Origin: Clostridiales bacterium CHKCI006
GTDB taxonomy: Bacteria > Bacillota_I > Bacilli_A > Erysipelotrichales > Coprobacillaceae
Assembly (NCBI GenBank): GCA_900018345.1
Contig: FCNA01000026.1
Coordinates: 60,317 to 124,316, forward strand
DNA length: 64,000 nt
Direction: 5' to 3'
The position numbers were made by a program, and so were the translations under genes. The notes under the pieces are model-generated. The model saw only the letters and a program-made list of their open reading frames with translations. It was not told the DNA's origin and searched no databases. Of the stretch, positions 8,006-15,953 are shown piece by piece (positions within the stretch are counted from its first letter, which is position 1; each line of letters begins with the position of its first letter).

Positions 8006-8450
8006 TTCTATCCTCTCCTTTGAATAACGCATACAATAACGCTTGATCGCCGATGATTTCACGATCTAGCATGATTCGTTGATCTTTCCAGCTGATCAAT
8101 CTTCCTGATTTTCCGATAAGATGCGAGGGAAACGATGACACAGGTGCTGCGGCTGCTTCTTCCTGCTTCAAAGTCAAACAAATGGTTCGTTGGTCTTTAT
8201 GATAATAGATCTCTTGAGCATCCATCTGCAAGACCCACTCAGGCTCACTCATGATCACCAATAAATCATAGAGCACGCCTGGAATTTCGACCTCTCCTAG
8301 AAAATTCATTTCTAAATAGCCCTTCGCCTCAAGTTCATCAAAAGTTTGCATCGTCCTGGACGGTGAAAGTTTCAGATCCAATCCATAAAGATAAGGATAC
8401 CCAAGCAAACCAGCCAGTACCAGCCATTCACTCTGTTTGAGCACCATCAT
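7998..8450 (-). CDS. EspG-like type VII accessory protein B
   Basis: 150 residues from the ATG at 8450; a GTG at 8453 is also possible after AAGGA. It reads as a helix (KQSEWLVLAGLLGYPYLYGL), then TFDELEAKGYLEMNFLGEVEIP, a helix, and a strand with EPEWVLQMDAQ. This is paralogous to the protein at 6391-6987 and again reminiscent of EspG ('aL.arGl...g.v.p.l...l..la.Pe..l.l'). The C-terminal strand region includes GKSGRLISWKDQ. It overlaps both neighbours, including yukD by 8 bp. Inferred to be a cytosolic chaperone; it could be an unrelated Firmicute-specific fold. Confidence 0.55.
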   Translation of the reverse strand: MMVLKQSEWLVLAGLLGYPYLYGLDLKLSPSRTMQTFDELEAKGYLEMNFLGEVEIPGVLYDLLVIMSEPEWVLQMDAQEIYYHKDQRTICLTLKQEEAAAAPVSSFPSHLIGKSGRLISWKDQRIMLDREIIGDQALLYALFKGEDRNA

Positions 8451-8865
8451 CACACTGATCTTCCTTTCGACAAACGCGAGCGACGCCACTTTGTCCATAA
8501 AGTGTCTCGCTTATGGTAAACAAAGGACTTCTGGGAATGCTCTGTCCGATATCTCGATAATCACCCATCTGATAGTGGCATTCGGCTGAAAAATCCTGCC
8601 AGTCTAAATAGAGATCATTAAGCCGCTTCTGATAAGTTTGAATGATTTGTATGTAACGGGAGGGGATCTGACTTAATATCTGCTTCAGTGAGATCATCTG
8701 ACCATAAAGCATGTCCATCTCCACGGACATCGTTTCGAGATCCAGCATGCCATTACTTTCCTGCTGTAAATGTTTCAATCCTGTCAACAGTTCCTCCTGC
8801 ATCACCAGCACTTTTTCAAATTGCTGCAGCCATCCGTAAAGTGCCTCTGTATCTAAGTACATCAT
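8428..8865 (-). CDS. Helical type VII-associated protein
   Basis: A 145-residue protein with two to three long helices. It opens MYLDTEALYGWLQQFEK like WXG100-fold proteins and continues with a charged central helix and a C-terminal tail containing SIPRSPLFTISETLYGQSG. The ATG at 8865 is preceded by TAGGAG, 6 bp after the essC stop. Its 3' end overlaps the EspG-like gene by 23 bp. No named family recognised; a substrate or partner protein is inferred from position. Confidence 0.6.
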   Translation of the reverse strand: MMYLDTEALYGWLQQFEKVLVMQEELLTGLKHLQQESNGMLDLETMSVEMDMLYGQMISLKQILSQIPSRYIQIIQTYQKRLNDLYLDWQDFSAECHYQMGDYRDIGQSIPRSPLFTISETLYGQSGVARVCRKEDQCDDGAQTE

Positions 8866-8871
8866 TTTCTC

Positions 8872-11800
8872 CTATTTGGCCGGTCGGATACGGATAAGAG
8901 AAGTCCCTTCCACCTGGTAGGCTTCTTTAGATTCAAGCGGCTGCATGCGTTTTTCAAAAGGAACACGATCGGTTGTATAAAAGCGGTATGCACTGATCGT
9001 ACCGGATAAAATGATTCCTGCTTGCTGGTTCGTTAAGAACGATACCTCTGAAGGCGTACGGGCACGCACATAAGCCTGCACTTCATCAACATTTCCGGCA
9101 ATCACAAAATACACTTTCAGACCGGCAGATCGCATGGTGACATTGGTCATGATCTTACTTACCGATGCAGGTAAATAGGTATAAAAATCATGTAGATGAT
9201 CAATAAAAATGAAGATTTCCGGCTTTTCTGACAGGAGTTCCGGATCTTTCTTGCGGGCATTGAGTTCCCCAGCCAGCTCAATGAAGGCTTCCTGTACTTT
9301 CTCTTGATGAGAACATACCACATAGTGATCGACAAAGGCAGCACACTCCTGCAGCGATTGACTGACACTGTCAAATACATACAACTGACAATGGGCAAAG
9401 CGTTGATGGATCATCGTCATGATATTTTCTAGCAAACGGCTTTTGCCTGAGCGGGGAATGCCGGTGACTAAGAAGGTATGACTGCGTTTAAAGTCGATAT
9501 AGGCAGGTGAGATATCCTCATAGCGATAACCGATGGGAAGACGCGTCACTTGCGTATAGAAATCCAGCAGATCGGACATGCGAACCGTCTCTGGCAGAAC
9601 AGGCACCCGTTTTGCGCGTGGACCATCGTATTCCGCATTCATTTGTTTCAGAAAAACACGAAGATTCTGGGTACGCTGCGCTTCATTGTCCCCTCTTTCA
9701 AAAAGGGCAATCTGCATCGCTAAAGGTCCTTTGCATAGCGCTCGGCCCGGACGATCGGGCAGGGGTACTCCCTGGAATTTACCAATGACCGCATAGTCTG
9801 CCCGGTCATTCATCTCCAGTGTGATACGATTTGGAACATGGTAATTGATCTGCGAACGATAGCCGGTCGTGGTATTGGCACTCATGACAAAATACACCCC
9901 ATAGCTGGCCCCTTTAAACACAATCGAATAAAGCGCATCATATAAACGTTCATAACTCTGTAAGAAGCTCACGATATTATCCACAAAGAAGATCCAGGCG
10001 GGAATATCCGGCTTGATGACTTCCCGATATTCCTGCAAGGAAACAATCCCTTCGGCAACTTCTAAGAAATGCTGGCGTCGCCGTTCAATCTCATCATTCA
10101 GCATCTTCAGCAAGGCTTCTATCTTTTCTGTTTCACCATCCCGGGCAATTCCGCCGACATGGGGCAGGGAGTTAAAAATCGTTGTACTGCCGCCCCCACA
10201 ATCGATCCCATAGATCTGTACATCTTTAGGATCATAATGAACCCCTATGGACATCATCATGGTCTTGATCAGGTTGGTCTTTCCGCTTGCCACGCTGCCA
10301 TAGATAGCCAGATTGCCGTCGCGCTGAAAATCGATGGAAAGAACACCCTGGGATTGCGTCGAAGGAGAGTCATAAAGTCCGATTGGAACTTGCAGCCAAG
10401 GCAGACGGGCATCCCATTTTCCCTTTTCATCATCGGAGGGCATCAGGTCTTGTAAAGCGATCTGGTCAGGCAATTCATCAAGCCAGAGACGTGGTCTTTC
10501 AGGCAATTGCATTTGCTTTGCCACGCGAATCAATTCCTGGACAATGGCTTCACACTCACTGGGCACGTGCGTTTGATCCAGGTTAGATGAACTCTGTAAG
10601 GCCACGCGTGTCCCATCCATTAAGACCTCACTGACCTTGGAGGTGTGTTCATTTTGCTTCGCTCCCTTGGGATCATAAGGCGCGCCACTATAAAATGACT
10701 GAAAGATTTCATACGTTCCCGTGCGCTTGACATTGACATAACAGCGTCCCTTATTACGCAGGCTCGTCGCATCTATCGTCCCAATCAGCTCACGGCTCTC
10801 ACTGGCAAACTGCAGACGTAAACACAGCCGATACTGAGCGTTTTTCTGAATGCTCTCATCAATCGCTTCACCAGGACTTTGGGTAGCGAGGACCAGATGG
10901 ACCCCTAACGCACGACCGATGGTTGCAATTTCAACCATTTGTCGCGTTGCTTCCGGATTCTGCTGTTTTAACATCTTGAACTCATCGACAACGACAAACA
11001 GATGCGGCACGACCTCCGTCACCTTCCCGGCACGATACCACTCATGATAATGCGAGATATCGTTATCGGGAACCTGATATTGTTGGAAAAGGGCCATTCT
11101 ACGACGATTTTCGCTGCGCAATGCTTCAAACGCACGATCCATGCCCGTTGTCAAATTGGTAATTTCACCAACCACATGAGGAGCTCCACGAAAATGACTC
11201 GCCATGCCACCACCCTTATAATCGATAAAAACAAAATTAACATCTTCAGATGAATAATTGATCATCATCGAAAGGATCCATGTTTTTAATAATTCTGATT
11301 TTCCTTCGCCTGTCGCCCCCGCAATCAGACCGTGCGGACCATGCATCTTTTCATAGGTGTCCAGATAAAAAATCCGCTGATTGGCCATCATACCGATGGC
11401 AGCAGGCATGGATTCATCCTGACGCGGCTTTTTCCAGCGCTGATCAATGTGCAGATCCTCGACGCATTTGGCCTGATAGCCTTCCAAAAAGGTGATCCTC
11501 GAAGGAATATCGGCCTGTTTAGCATAACCAGCCACTTCAATAGAAGCCATTTGGCGACTAAAATGATCAAAAGCACTTTGCCCGACAAAATCATCGAAGC
11601 TAAAGAGAAAGCGCTCGTCTGTTTTAGAAGGCTCATAGCCAACCCCAAATCCCTGTTCACCATCGACGTCAATGATAAACTGGGTTTCTAAAGGAAGATC
11701 ATACAGATCATCAAAAAGAAAGATGGCCGTTATTCCCAGTTCAGGTTGATGATTGAGCAAATGTTCCATGATAGGGTGATGGCTCAAATAGCGTTTGGAA

Positions 11801-13383
11801 CCAATCACCAGGATGTAATGCGGCAGCAGAGCGCGCTGATGATAGCTTTGACGCTGTTCTAAAAGACGTTTTCTTTCAGCAATCACCTGTTCTAAGAGCC
11901 GATCACAGAGTCTGTTGGCATCCAGGTAATTGAAAGCCATATAGCGACTCTGGCGCGCATCGTCAAAGACGTGCGGCAGCCAGCGCATCGGCGCCCAAAA
12001 GTCACTTTCCTGCTCATCAAAGATACCAACAAGCTTGACATCCTTATAAAAATGCGTGGTCGTTAAAGCGATGATCATATTACGCACCTCTGAAAGTACC
12101 TTTTCACGTTGTCCAATCACGCCCACTGTCTGATACTTCGTTAATGGCAAACGTACAGGGACCCGATCCACATAGGCCGTCTCTTCAATAATCTCACTGG
12201 CTAATTGCTTCATTTCATCATAATCCATTTGGAAATTCGCTTCTTGCCTGCCAGCTTTCACTTCGACACATAATTTTTCATAACCCATTCCCAGTCGTAC
12301 ATCCAAGAAATCCGCATCCCGAGCTGTCCGTTCCCAAAGCTGACGGTCTAACGTCTCAGGCATCGCCAAACATTGCGTACTGGATGGATTTTCATGCGTA
12401 ATGATCTCACGTTGCTTATCCGCATAAAATTGGATGCGGCTTTTTTGATCCTCAATATACTTTCCGTAGAGTTCTTTACGCAAGGCTTCATATTGTTCCA
12501 GCTGAGCTTGCATTTTCTTATCCTGCTTTCGTTGAGTAATCATATTGGCAATAGGCATGATCAGGCTCAATGAGCGTGCCGCCATATAAGCCGGACTAGC
12601 CATCCCCATCAACATACTTGTCGTAAACATCGTCCCCGTACCCAGCATTTGTAAGAATAATGAGCGTTTTTGCGGGTTTTGGAGATTTTTATTAGGTGGC
12701 GATGCCAGCACCACTTCCTGACTTGGCAGCTGACTTTTTAAACGCGGTGAACGATGAAAAACACGTCCGGTCGGTGCCTCTTGGACCATCACCGGTTTGG
12801 ACTGTTTGGCATGAATCGTCAACGATTCGCCCACATTTTCAAAGTGCAGTTGCTGTCCATCATATAAAAGACGACAGGTTAAAATGGAAATCACATCACC
12901 GGCTTTTAGCTGCGTCTTCCAGGCCCGTTTTCCGTTCACGTAAGTGCCATTATTTTTACTGTGATTGGTGAGGGTTACCGCCCCTTCCTGTATCGATAAG
13001 CTCAGATGTTTGCGGCTAATAAAAGGTAAAGCAAGACATAAATCACTGGTTGCCAAACGGCCAATCGATATTTCTCCCTGAAAAGGAAGTGTAAAGCTTA
13101 GCGGAGAAACTCCTGAAGCTGGACTCAGATACAAAAACATAAGATGCGCCTGATCAATAGGAAATGTGCCGGTTGCAGGCAATAAATAACGATCAAAAGC
13201 GTAAGGCGCCTTACCAGATAAATAAACCTTTCCATCGAACATTTCTAAGGTGAACTGTGATGATCCTAAACTGGCAATGCGTAAATGATCATATTGTCCC
13301 GATCCAATCGTGAGGCACTTGCCCTCTTCCAGGATTGCATACAATGACAGATTTTCATATTGAAATGCGACTGCTTCAGACAT
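8872..13383 (-). CDS. essC: EssC-type FtsK/SpoIIIE ATPase with N-terminal FHA domains
   Basis: 1503 residues, the motor of a type VII secretion system. A first degenerate FHA-like domain occupies about 1-92. A second FHA domain (about 100-185) keeps the phosphothreonine-binding residues: GR at 108-109, SRKH at 123-126, NNGTYVNG at 144-151. A hydrophobic stretch (about 245-285) supplies the membrane segments. Three ATPase domains follow: GATGEGKS near 690 with VFIDYKGGG and VVVDEF; GSVASGKT near 1030 with IFFVDN; GIPRSGKS near 1310 with IFIFIDH. The ATG at 13383 fits the GGGGG ribosome site better than the ATG at 13392. It overlaps the PP2C gene by 8 bp. Confidence 0.95.
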   Translation of the reverse strand: MSEAVAFQYENLSLYAILEEGKCLTIGSGQYDHLRIASLGSSQFTLEMFDGKVYLSGKAPYAFDRYLLPATGTFPIDQAHLMFLYLSPASGVSPLSFTLPFQGEISIGRLATSDLCLALPFISRKHLSLSIQEGAVTLTNHSKNNGTYVNGKRAWKTQLKAGDVISILTCRLLYDGQQLHFENVGESLTIHAKQSKPVMVQEAPTGRVFHRSPRLKSQLPSQEVVLASPPNKNLQNPQKRSLFLQMLGTGTMFTTSMLMGMASPAYMAARSLSLIMPIANMITQRKQDKKMQAQLEQYEALRKELYGKYIEDQKSRIQFYADKQREIITHENPSSTQCLAMPETLDRQLWERTARDADFLDVRLGMGYEKLCVEVKAGRQEANFQMDYDEMKQLASEIIEETAYVDRVPVRLPLTKYQTVGVIGQREKVLSEVRNMIIALTTTHFYKDVKLVGIFDEQESDFWAPMRWLPHVFDDARQSRYMAFNYLDANRLCDRLLEQVIAERKRLLEQRQSYHQRALLPHYILVIGSKRYLSHHPIMEHLLNHQPELGITAIFLFDDLYDLPLETQFIIDVDGEQGFGVGYEPSKTDERFLFSFDDFVGQSAFDHFSRQMASIEVAGYAKQADIPSRITFLEGYQAKCVEDLHIDQRWKKPRQDESMPAAIGMMANQRIFYLDTYEKMHGPHGLIAGATGEGKSELLKTWILSMMINYSSEDVNFVFIDYKGGGMASHFRGAPHVVGEITNLTTGMDRAFEALRSENRRRMALFQQYQVPDNDISHYHEWYRAGKVTEVVPHLFVVVDEFKMLKQQNPEATRQMVEIATIGRALGVHLVLATQSPGEAIDESIQKNAQYRLCLRLQFASESRELIGTIDATSLRNKGRCYVNVKRTGTYEIFQSFYSGAPYDPKGAKQNEHTSKVSEVLMDGTRVALQSSSNLDQTHVPSECEAIVQELIRVAKQMQLPERPRLWLDELPDQIALQDLMPSDDEKGKWDARLPWLQVPIGLYDSPSTQSQGVLSIDFQRDGNLAIYGSVASGKTNLIKTMMMSIGVHYDPKDVQIYGIDCGGGSTTIFNSLPHVGGIARDGETEKIEALLKMLNDEIERRRQHFLEVAEGIVSLQEYREVIKPDIPAWIFFVDNIVSFLQSYERLYDALYSIVFKGASYGVYFVMSANTTTGYRSQINYHVPNRITLEMNDRADYAVIGKFQGVPLPDRPGRALCKGPLAMQIALFERGDNEAQRTQNLRVFLKQMNAEYDGPRAKRVPVLPETVRMSDLLDFYTQVTRLPIGYRYEDISPAYIDFKRSHTFLVTGIPRSGKSRLLENIMTMIHQRFAHCQLYVFDSVSQSLQECAAFVDHYVVCSHQEKVQEAFIELAGELNARKKDPELLSEKPEIFIFIDHLHDFYTYLPASVSKIMTNVTMRSAGLKVYFVIAGNVDEVQAYVRARTPSEVSFLTNQQAGIILSGTISAYRFYTTDRVPFEKRMQPLESKEAYQVEGTSLIRIRPAK

Positions 13384-14158
13384 TGTCTTCATCCCCCTTT
13401 TCTATTTTTCCACAAATTAGTGTGATATTATCTCTTCCACCGGCGTATAAAGCCGCATCAATCAAATCACGGGCAATCGCATGACTAAATTGTCTGCAAT
13501 GCGTCGCTATGACTTCCTGACTGAGCATATCGCTCAGTCCATCGCTGCTAAGCAACACAATGTCACCTGGAATAAGCGGTATTTGGATAACATAAGGCTG
13601 CATCTGCATCTCACGCACATCCATACCTATATTTTGGGTAAGACGATACTTCTTTTTCTTTGCAGAAGGACCATAAAGGCGTTCATAGAGATGACGCTCC
13701 GTATGTTCCTCATGCAGCGTTATCAGTTCACCCGCACGATATAAATAAATCGGGCTGTCCCCCACATTCGCCAGGTAAAGCTGATCCTGATAAAGAATCA
13801 CCAGACTAAGCGTCGAACCCATATTCGTTTTTAACTGGCGCATCTCATTAAAAACACGCTCATTGGCAATAATGCAAAGGGCTTTAAGATCCTCCATAAG
13901 GAAACGAGGATGAAGCACATAACTTTGACATAATTGTGCACAGATCTCAGATGCCCTGCTGCCGTAAGAAAGGCCCCCCATCCCATCAAACACACCAAAT
14001 AACAGTGGTTCATCCAGACTGTGCTGATATTCCAGATACTGTTCGGATTTTAAAAGACTGATCTTACCCGCAAATGTAAAGTTATCTTCCTGATTTTCAC
14101 GTTTTTTTCCAATATGACTGCCTAAATAAGCTCGAACACGCAAACAATCTTTTTTCAC
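13376..14158 (-). CDS. PP2C-type protein phosphatase (type VII locus)
   Basis: A 260-residue soluble PPM phosphatase with metal-binding motifs in order: GKKRENQED (18-25), GVFDGMGG (55-62), ANVGDSPIYLYR, LLSSDGLSDML, GRDNITLI. These are the conserved Asp positions needed for Mn/Mg-dependent dephosphorylation. The GTG start at 14158 is close to its GGAAGG site, and a TTG five codons later is an alternative. First gene of the type VII operon, behind a good promoter. With the kinase at the other end of the operon and the FHA domain of EssC it makes a complete phospho-switch. Confidence 0.92.
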   Translation of the reverse strand: MKKDCLRVRAYLGSHIGKKRENQEDNFTFAGKISLLKSEQYLEYQHSLDEPLLFGVFDGMGGLSYGSRASEICAQLCQSYVLHPRFLMEDLKALCIIANERVFNEMRQLKTNMGSTLSLVILYQDQLYLANVGDSPIYLYRAGELITLHEEHTERHLYERLYGPSAKKKKYRLTQNIGMDVREMQMQPYVIQIPLIPGDIVLLSSDGLSDMLSQEVIATHCRQFSHAIARDLIDAALYAGGRDNITLICGKIEKGDEDNV

Positions 14159-14190
14159 CTTCCAACACCCACTTTTATGATTATATGTTA

Positions 14191-14219
14191 ATCATAGAAC
14201 GGCAAATAAAAGTAGTCAA
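14191..14219 (-). promoter_or_regulatory. Promoter of the type VII operon
   Basis: On the minus strand, TTGACT (14219-14214), a 17-nt spacer and TATGAT (14196-14191). It lies about 35 bp upstream of the PP2C start. No other convincing promoter is seen inside the 13-kb operon. Confidence 0.65.
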
Positions 14220-14366
14220 TCCTTAATCCGTGATTTTTTACGGGTCTTGGAGGCATCAAACACCTGAGCCAAAAAACCAAAAGTATGTGAGAGAAGCAAA
14301 AGGAAATCACATGATAAAAAATCTTTAAGACATACTTAACCCTTGATTTGGCCTTATGATTAGTCA

Positions 14367-14389
14367 TGTATAGTGATATACACTATACA
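14367..14389 (+). promoter_or_regulatory. Perfect palindromic operator next to the ribosome site
   Basis: TGTATAGTG (14367-14375), a 5-bp spacer, CACTATACA (14381-14389). A TATAGT that could serve as -10 lies inside the left arm. The GGAGGG ribosome site begins three bases after the right arm. The form resembles GntR-type operators; no cognate regulator is adjacent. Confidence 0.6.
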
Positions 14390-14402
14390 CTGGAGGGATG
14401 TG

Positions 14403-15263
14403 ATGAAAAAAAGACTCTTTTGTATTTTGAGCGTCTTGCTCCTCAGCGCCTGTTCTTATCAGCAGGAAACGGACATACCGGTTTCAGCGAATAGTATTCC
14501 CTATTTATTTCTCAATGAAGATCTCTATACCGAGTATGATATGCGCACAATCATACCTATCTATTTAAATAATCAGGATGTCTTCATTGACGAACCGGGC
14601 ACCTATTTAATCTCAGGTATCCTGGAAGATGGACAAATTACTATCAGTGCTCCTGCGGATACCACGATACGGCTCGTATTAAATAATGTGACCCTTGCTT
14701 CAAGCACGAAACCAGCCATCGAAGTCGTTGATCAAAGCAAGGTACAGATTTCGACCTCTTCTGATAGTTTAAACACCATTACTTCAAACAACGAGGCCAT
14801 TTCCAGCCACGGTACACTCGTTCTCAATGGTCAGGGAACACTGGTGATCACGTCCCAATATGACGGTATTCACGCTGATCAGGAGATCATTATCACCGGT
14901 GGAAACTATCAGATCGACAGTCAGAAAAATGCCATCAGCGCTTTAGAAACCATCGCCGTCCTCACTGGTTCCTTTGACATTAATGCCAGTCAGGATGCAC
15001 TGCATTGTGGTTCTGAAGAATCACCAGGATACATCTATCTGCAGGATGGTTCCTATGATATTCATAGTCAACAGGACGGTCTGCACTGCGAAGGGACAAT
15101 CATGATTGAAAGTGCCCAAATGAATATCGATGCTCAAGATCAAAGTATTTATTCACAATCCAATCTCGAATTAACACGAGCACAATCATTTTTTGCTTTC
15201 CTTCTCAATGTAAAAAGACGCCAGCGCGTCTTTTTACATTTTATTTTTGATGTTTGCCTTTGA
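14403..15263 (+). CDS. DUF4353-like surface lipoprotein, probably frameshifted at the 3' end
   Basis: 286 residues from the ATG at 14403, after GGAGGG. A signal peptide with lipobox LLSAC puts the protein on the outer face of the membrane. The body is a right-handed beta-helix-like series with repeated 'dgi/dal..., i.i.gG..' turns (SSHGTLVLNG, DGIHADQEI, DALHCGSE, DGLHCEGT), as in the carbohydrate-binding DUF4353 family. The last ~17 codons are encoded by an intrinsic terminator and look artificial. In the next frame a stop sits exactly before that hairpin, so a one-base slip in the nearby T6 run, or a 3' deletion, is likely. Confidence 0.75.
   Translation: MKKRLFCILSVLLLSACSYQQETDIPVSANSIPYLFLNEDLYTEYDMRTIIPIYLNNQDVFIDEPGTYLISGILEDGQITISAPADTTIRLVLNNVTLASSTKPAIEVVDQSKVQISTSSDSLNTITSNNEAISSHGTLVLNGQGTLVITSQYDGIHADQEIIITGGNYQIDSQKNAISALETIAVLTGSFDINASQDALHCGSEESPGYIYLQDGSYDIHSQQDGLHCEGTIMIESAQMNIDAQDQSIYSQSNLELTRAQSFFAFLLNVKRRQRVFLHFIFDVCL
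15207..15240. terminator. Strong bidirectional terminator
   Basis: A perfect 15-bp stem (15207-15221 with 15226-15240), a 4-nt loop, and T-rich flanks on both strands. It lies between two convergent genes and inside the 3' end of the lipoprotein reading frame. Confidence 0.85.
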
Positions 15264-15477
15264 CCTGGTAATACACCAATGCGACAACCCCAATGAGTGC
15301 CACAACCGCACCCATGACCAGCCCGCTGACATCCGTCGGATCATTGGTTTGTACCACATCATCAATCAATGCCACTTGACGAACAGGTGCCTGAGCCTGA
15401 ACTTTATTGACATTGACAAAAGTCAAGCTTAAAACACAAAGCAATCCCAGTAAGCAGATATACCATTTCCTTCTCAC
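15241..15477 (-). CDS. Small exported or membrane-anchored protein
   Basis: A 78-residue protein with an N-terminal signal sequence (RRKWYICLLGLLCVLSLTF, likely cleaved after VQAQA), a short external part (about 30-50) and a C-terminal membrane helix (MGAVVALIGVVALVYY) with a basic KGKHQK tail. GTG start, preceded by GGAGGAG. The form (signal, short ectodomain, membrane helix, basic tail) resembles an anchored peptide without a sortase motif. Function unknown. Confidence 0.65.
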   Translation of the reverse strand: MRRKWYICLLGLLCVLSLTFVNVNKVQAQAPVRQVALIDDVVQTNDPTDVSGLVMGAVVALIGVVALVYYQVKGKHQK

Positions 15478-15638
15478 CTTTTCTCCTCCTCCCGTTTATC
15501 TTCATTTTAGCATTATTCTCACCCCTCGCCAACCGTTTATGATGACAAATCATAGGTATATTCGGTCGCACATAGACCATACTAAGTATGTCAAAACAAA
15601 TAAAATCATGTCTTTGATTCTCTTTTCTGCCAAAAAAT

Positions 15639-15646
15639 GTTAGAAT
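15639..15646 (+). promoter_or_regulatory. Extended -10 promoter of the phasin-like/ubiB pair
   Basis: TG-T-TAGAAT, 23 bp upstream of the ATG at 15669, with AGGAGGG between. The -35 is weak, which is usual for extended -10 promoters. Confidence 0.5.
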
Positions 15647-15668
15647 AAAGACAAGAAGGAGGGTTTTT

Positions 15669-15953
15669 ATGAATAATTTTAGTGATGATTTAAAGAAGAT
15701 CTTTTTAGCCGGTGTCGGCGCCGTTGCCATGACTGCTGAAAAATCCAAAGAAATGATCGATCAGCTGGTTACCAAGGGTGAATTGACGGTTGAGCAGGGC
15801 AAAATCTTAAATGAAGAGTTAAAACACACGATTTCTGAAAAATTAAAGACCCCTGCAGATGTGAAATCCATGGAAAAGGATTTAGAAAAATTGAGTCCTG
15901 AAGATTTGGCCAATCTAAAAGCAAAAATTGAAGAACTGCAGGCCAATGGATAA
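15669..15953 (+). CDS. Phasin-like small helical protein
   Basis: A 94-residue protein similar to the short phasin-like proteins common in Firmicutes. The N-terminal helix is FSDDLKKIFLAGVGAVAMTAEK, then a predicted coiled coil with KEMIDQLVTKGELTVEQGKIL. AAGGAGGG precedes the ATG. It overlaps the ubiB gene by 8 bp, so the two are translationally coupled. I do not infer polyhydroxyalkanoate storage, because no PHA genes are near. In such pairs it may instead be a regulator or membrane partner of the UbiB-type kinase. Confidence 0.75.
   Translation: MNNFSDDLKKIFLAGVGAVAMTAEKSKEMIDQLVTKGELTVEQGKILNEELKHTISEKLKTPADVKSMEKDLEKLSPEDLANLKAKIEELQANG

Noticed and set aside
10069..11691. Several plus-strand frames of 65-130 codons opposite essC
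   Set aside because: Antisense shadows of a conserved ATPase, with no ribosome sites or recognisable domains.
15669..15953. Polyhydroxyalkanoate granule function for the phasin-like gene
   Set aside because: No PHA synthase or depolymerase in the window. The small phasin-like family in Firmicutes is found with UbiB-type genes rather than PHA genes.
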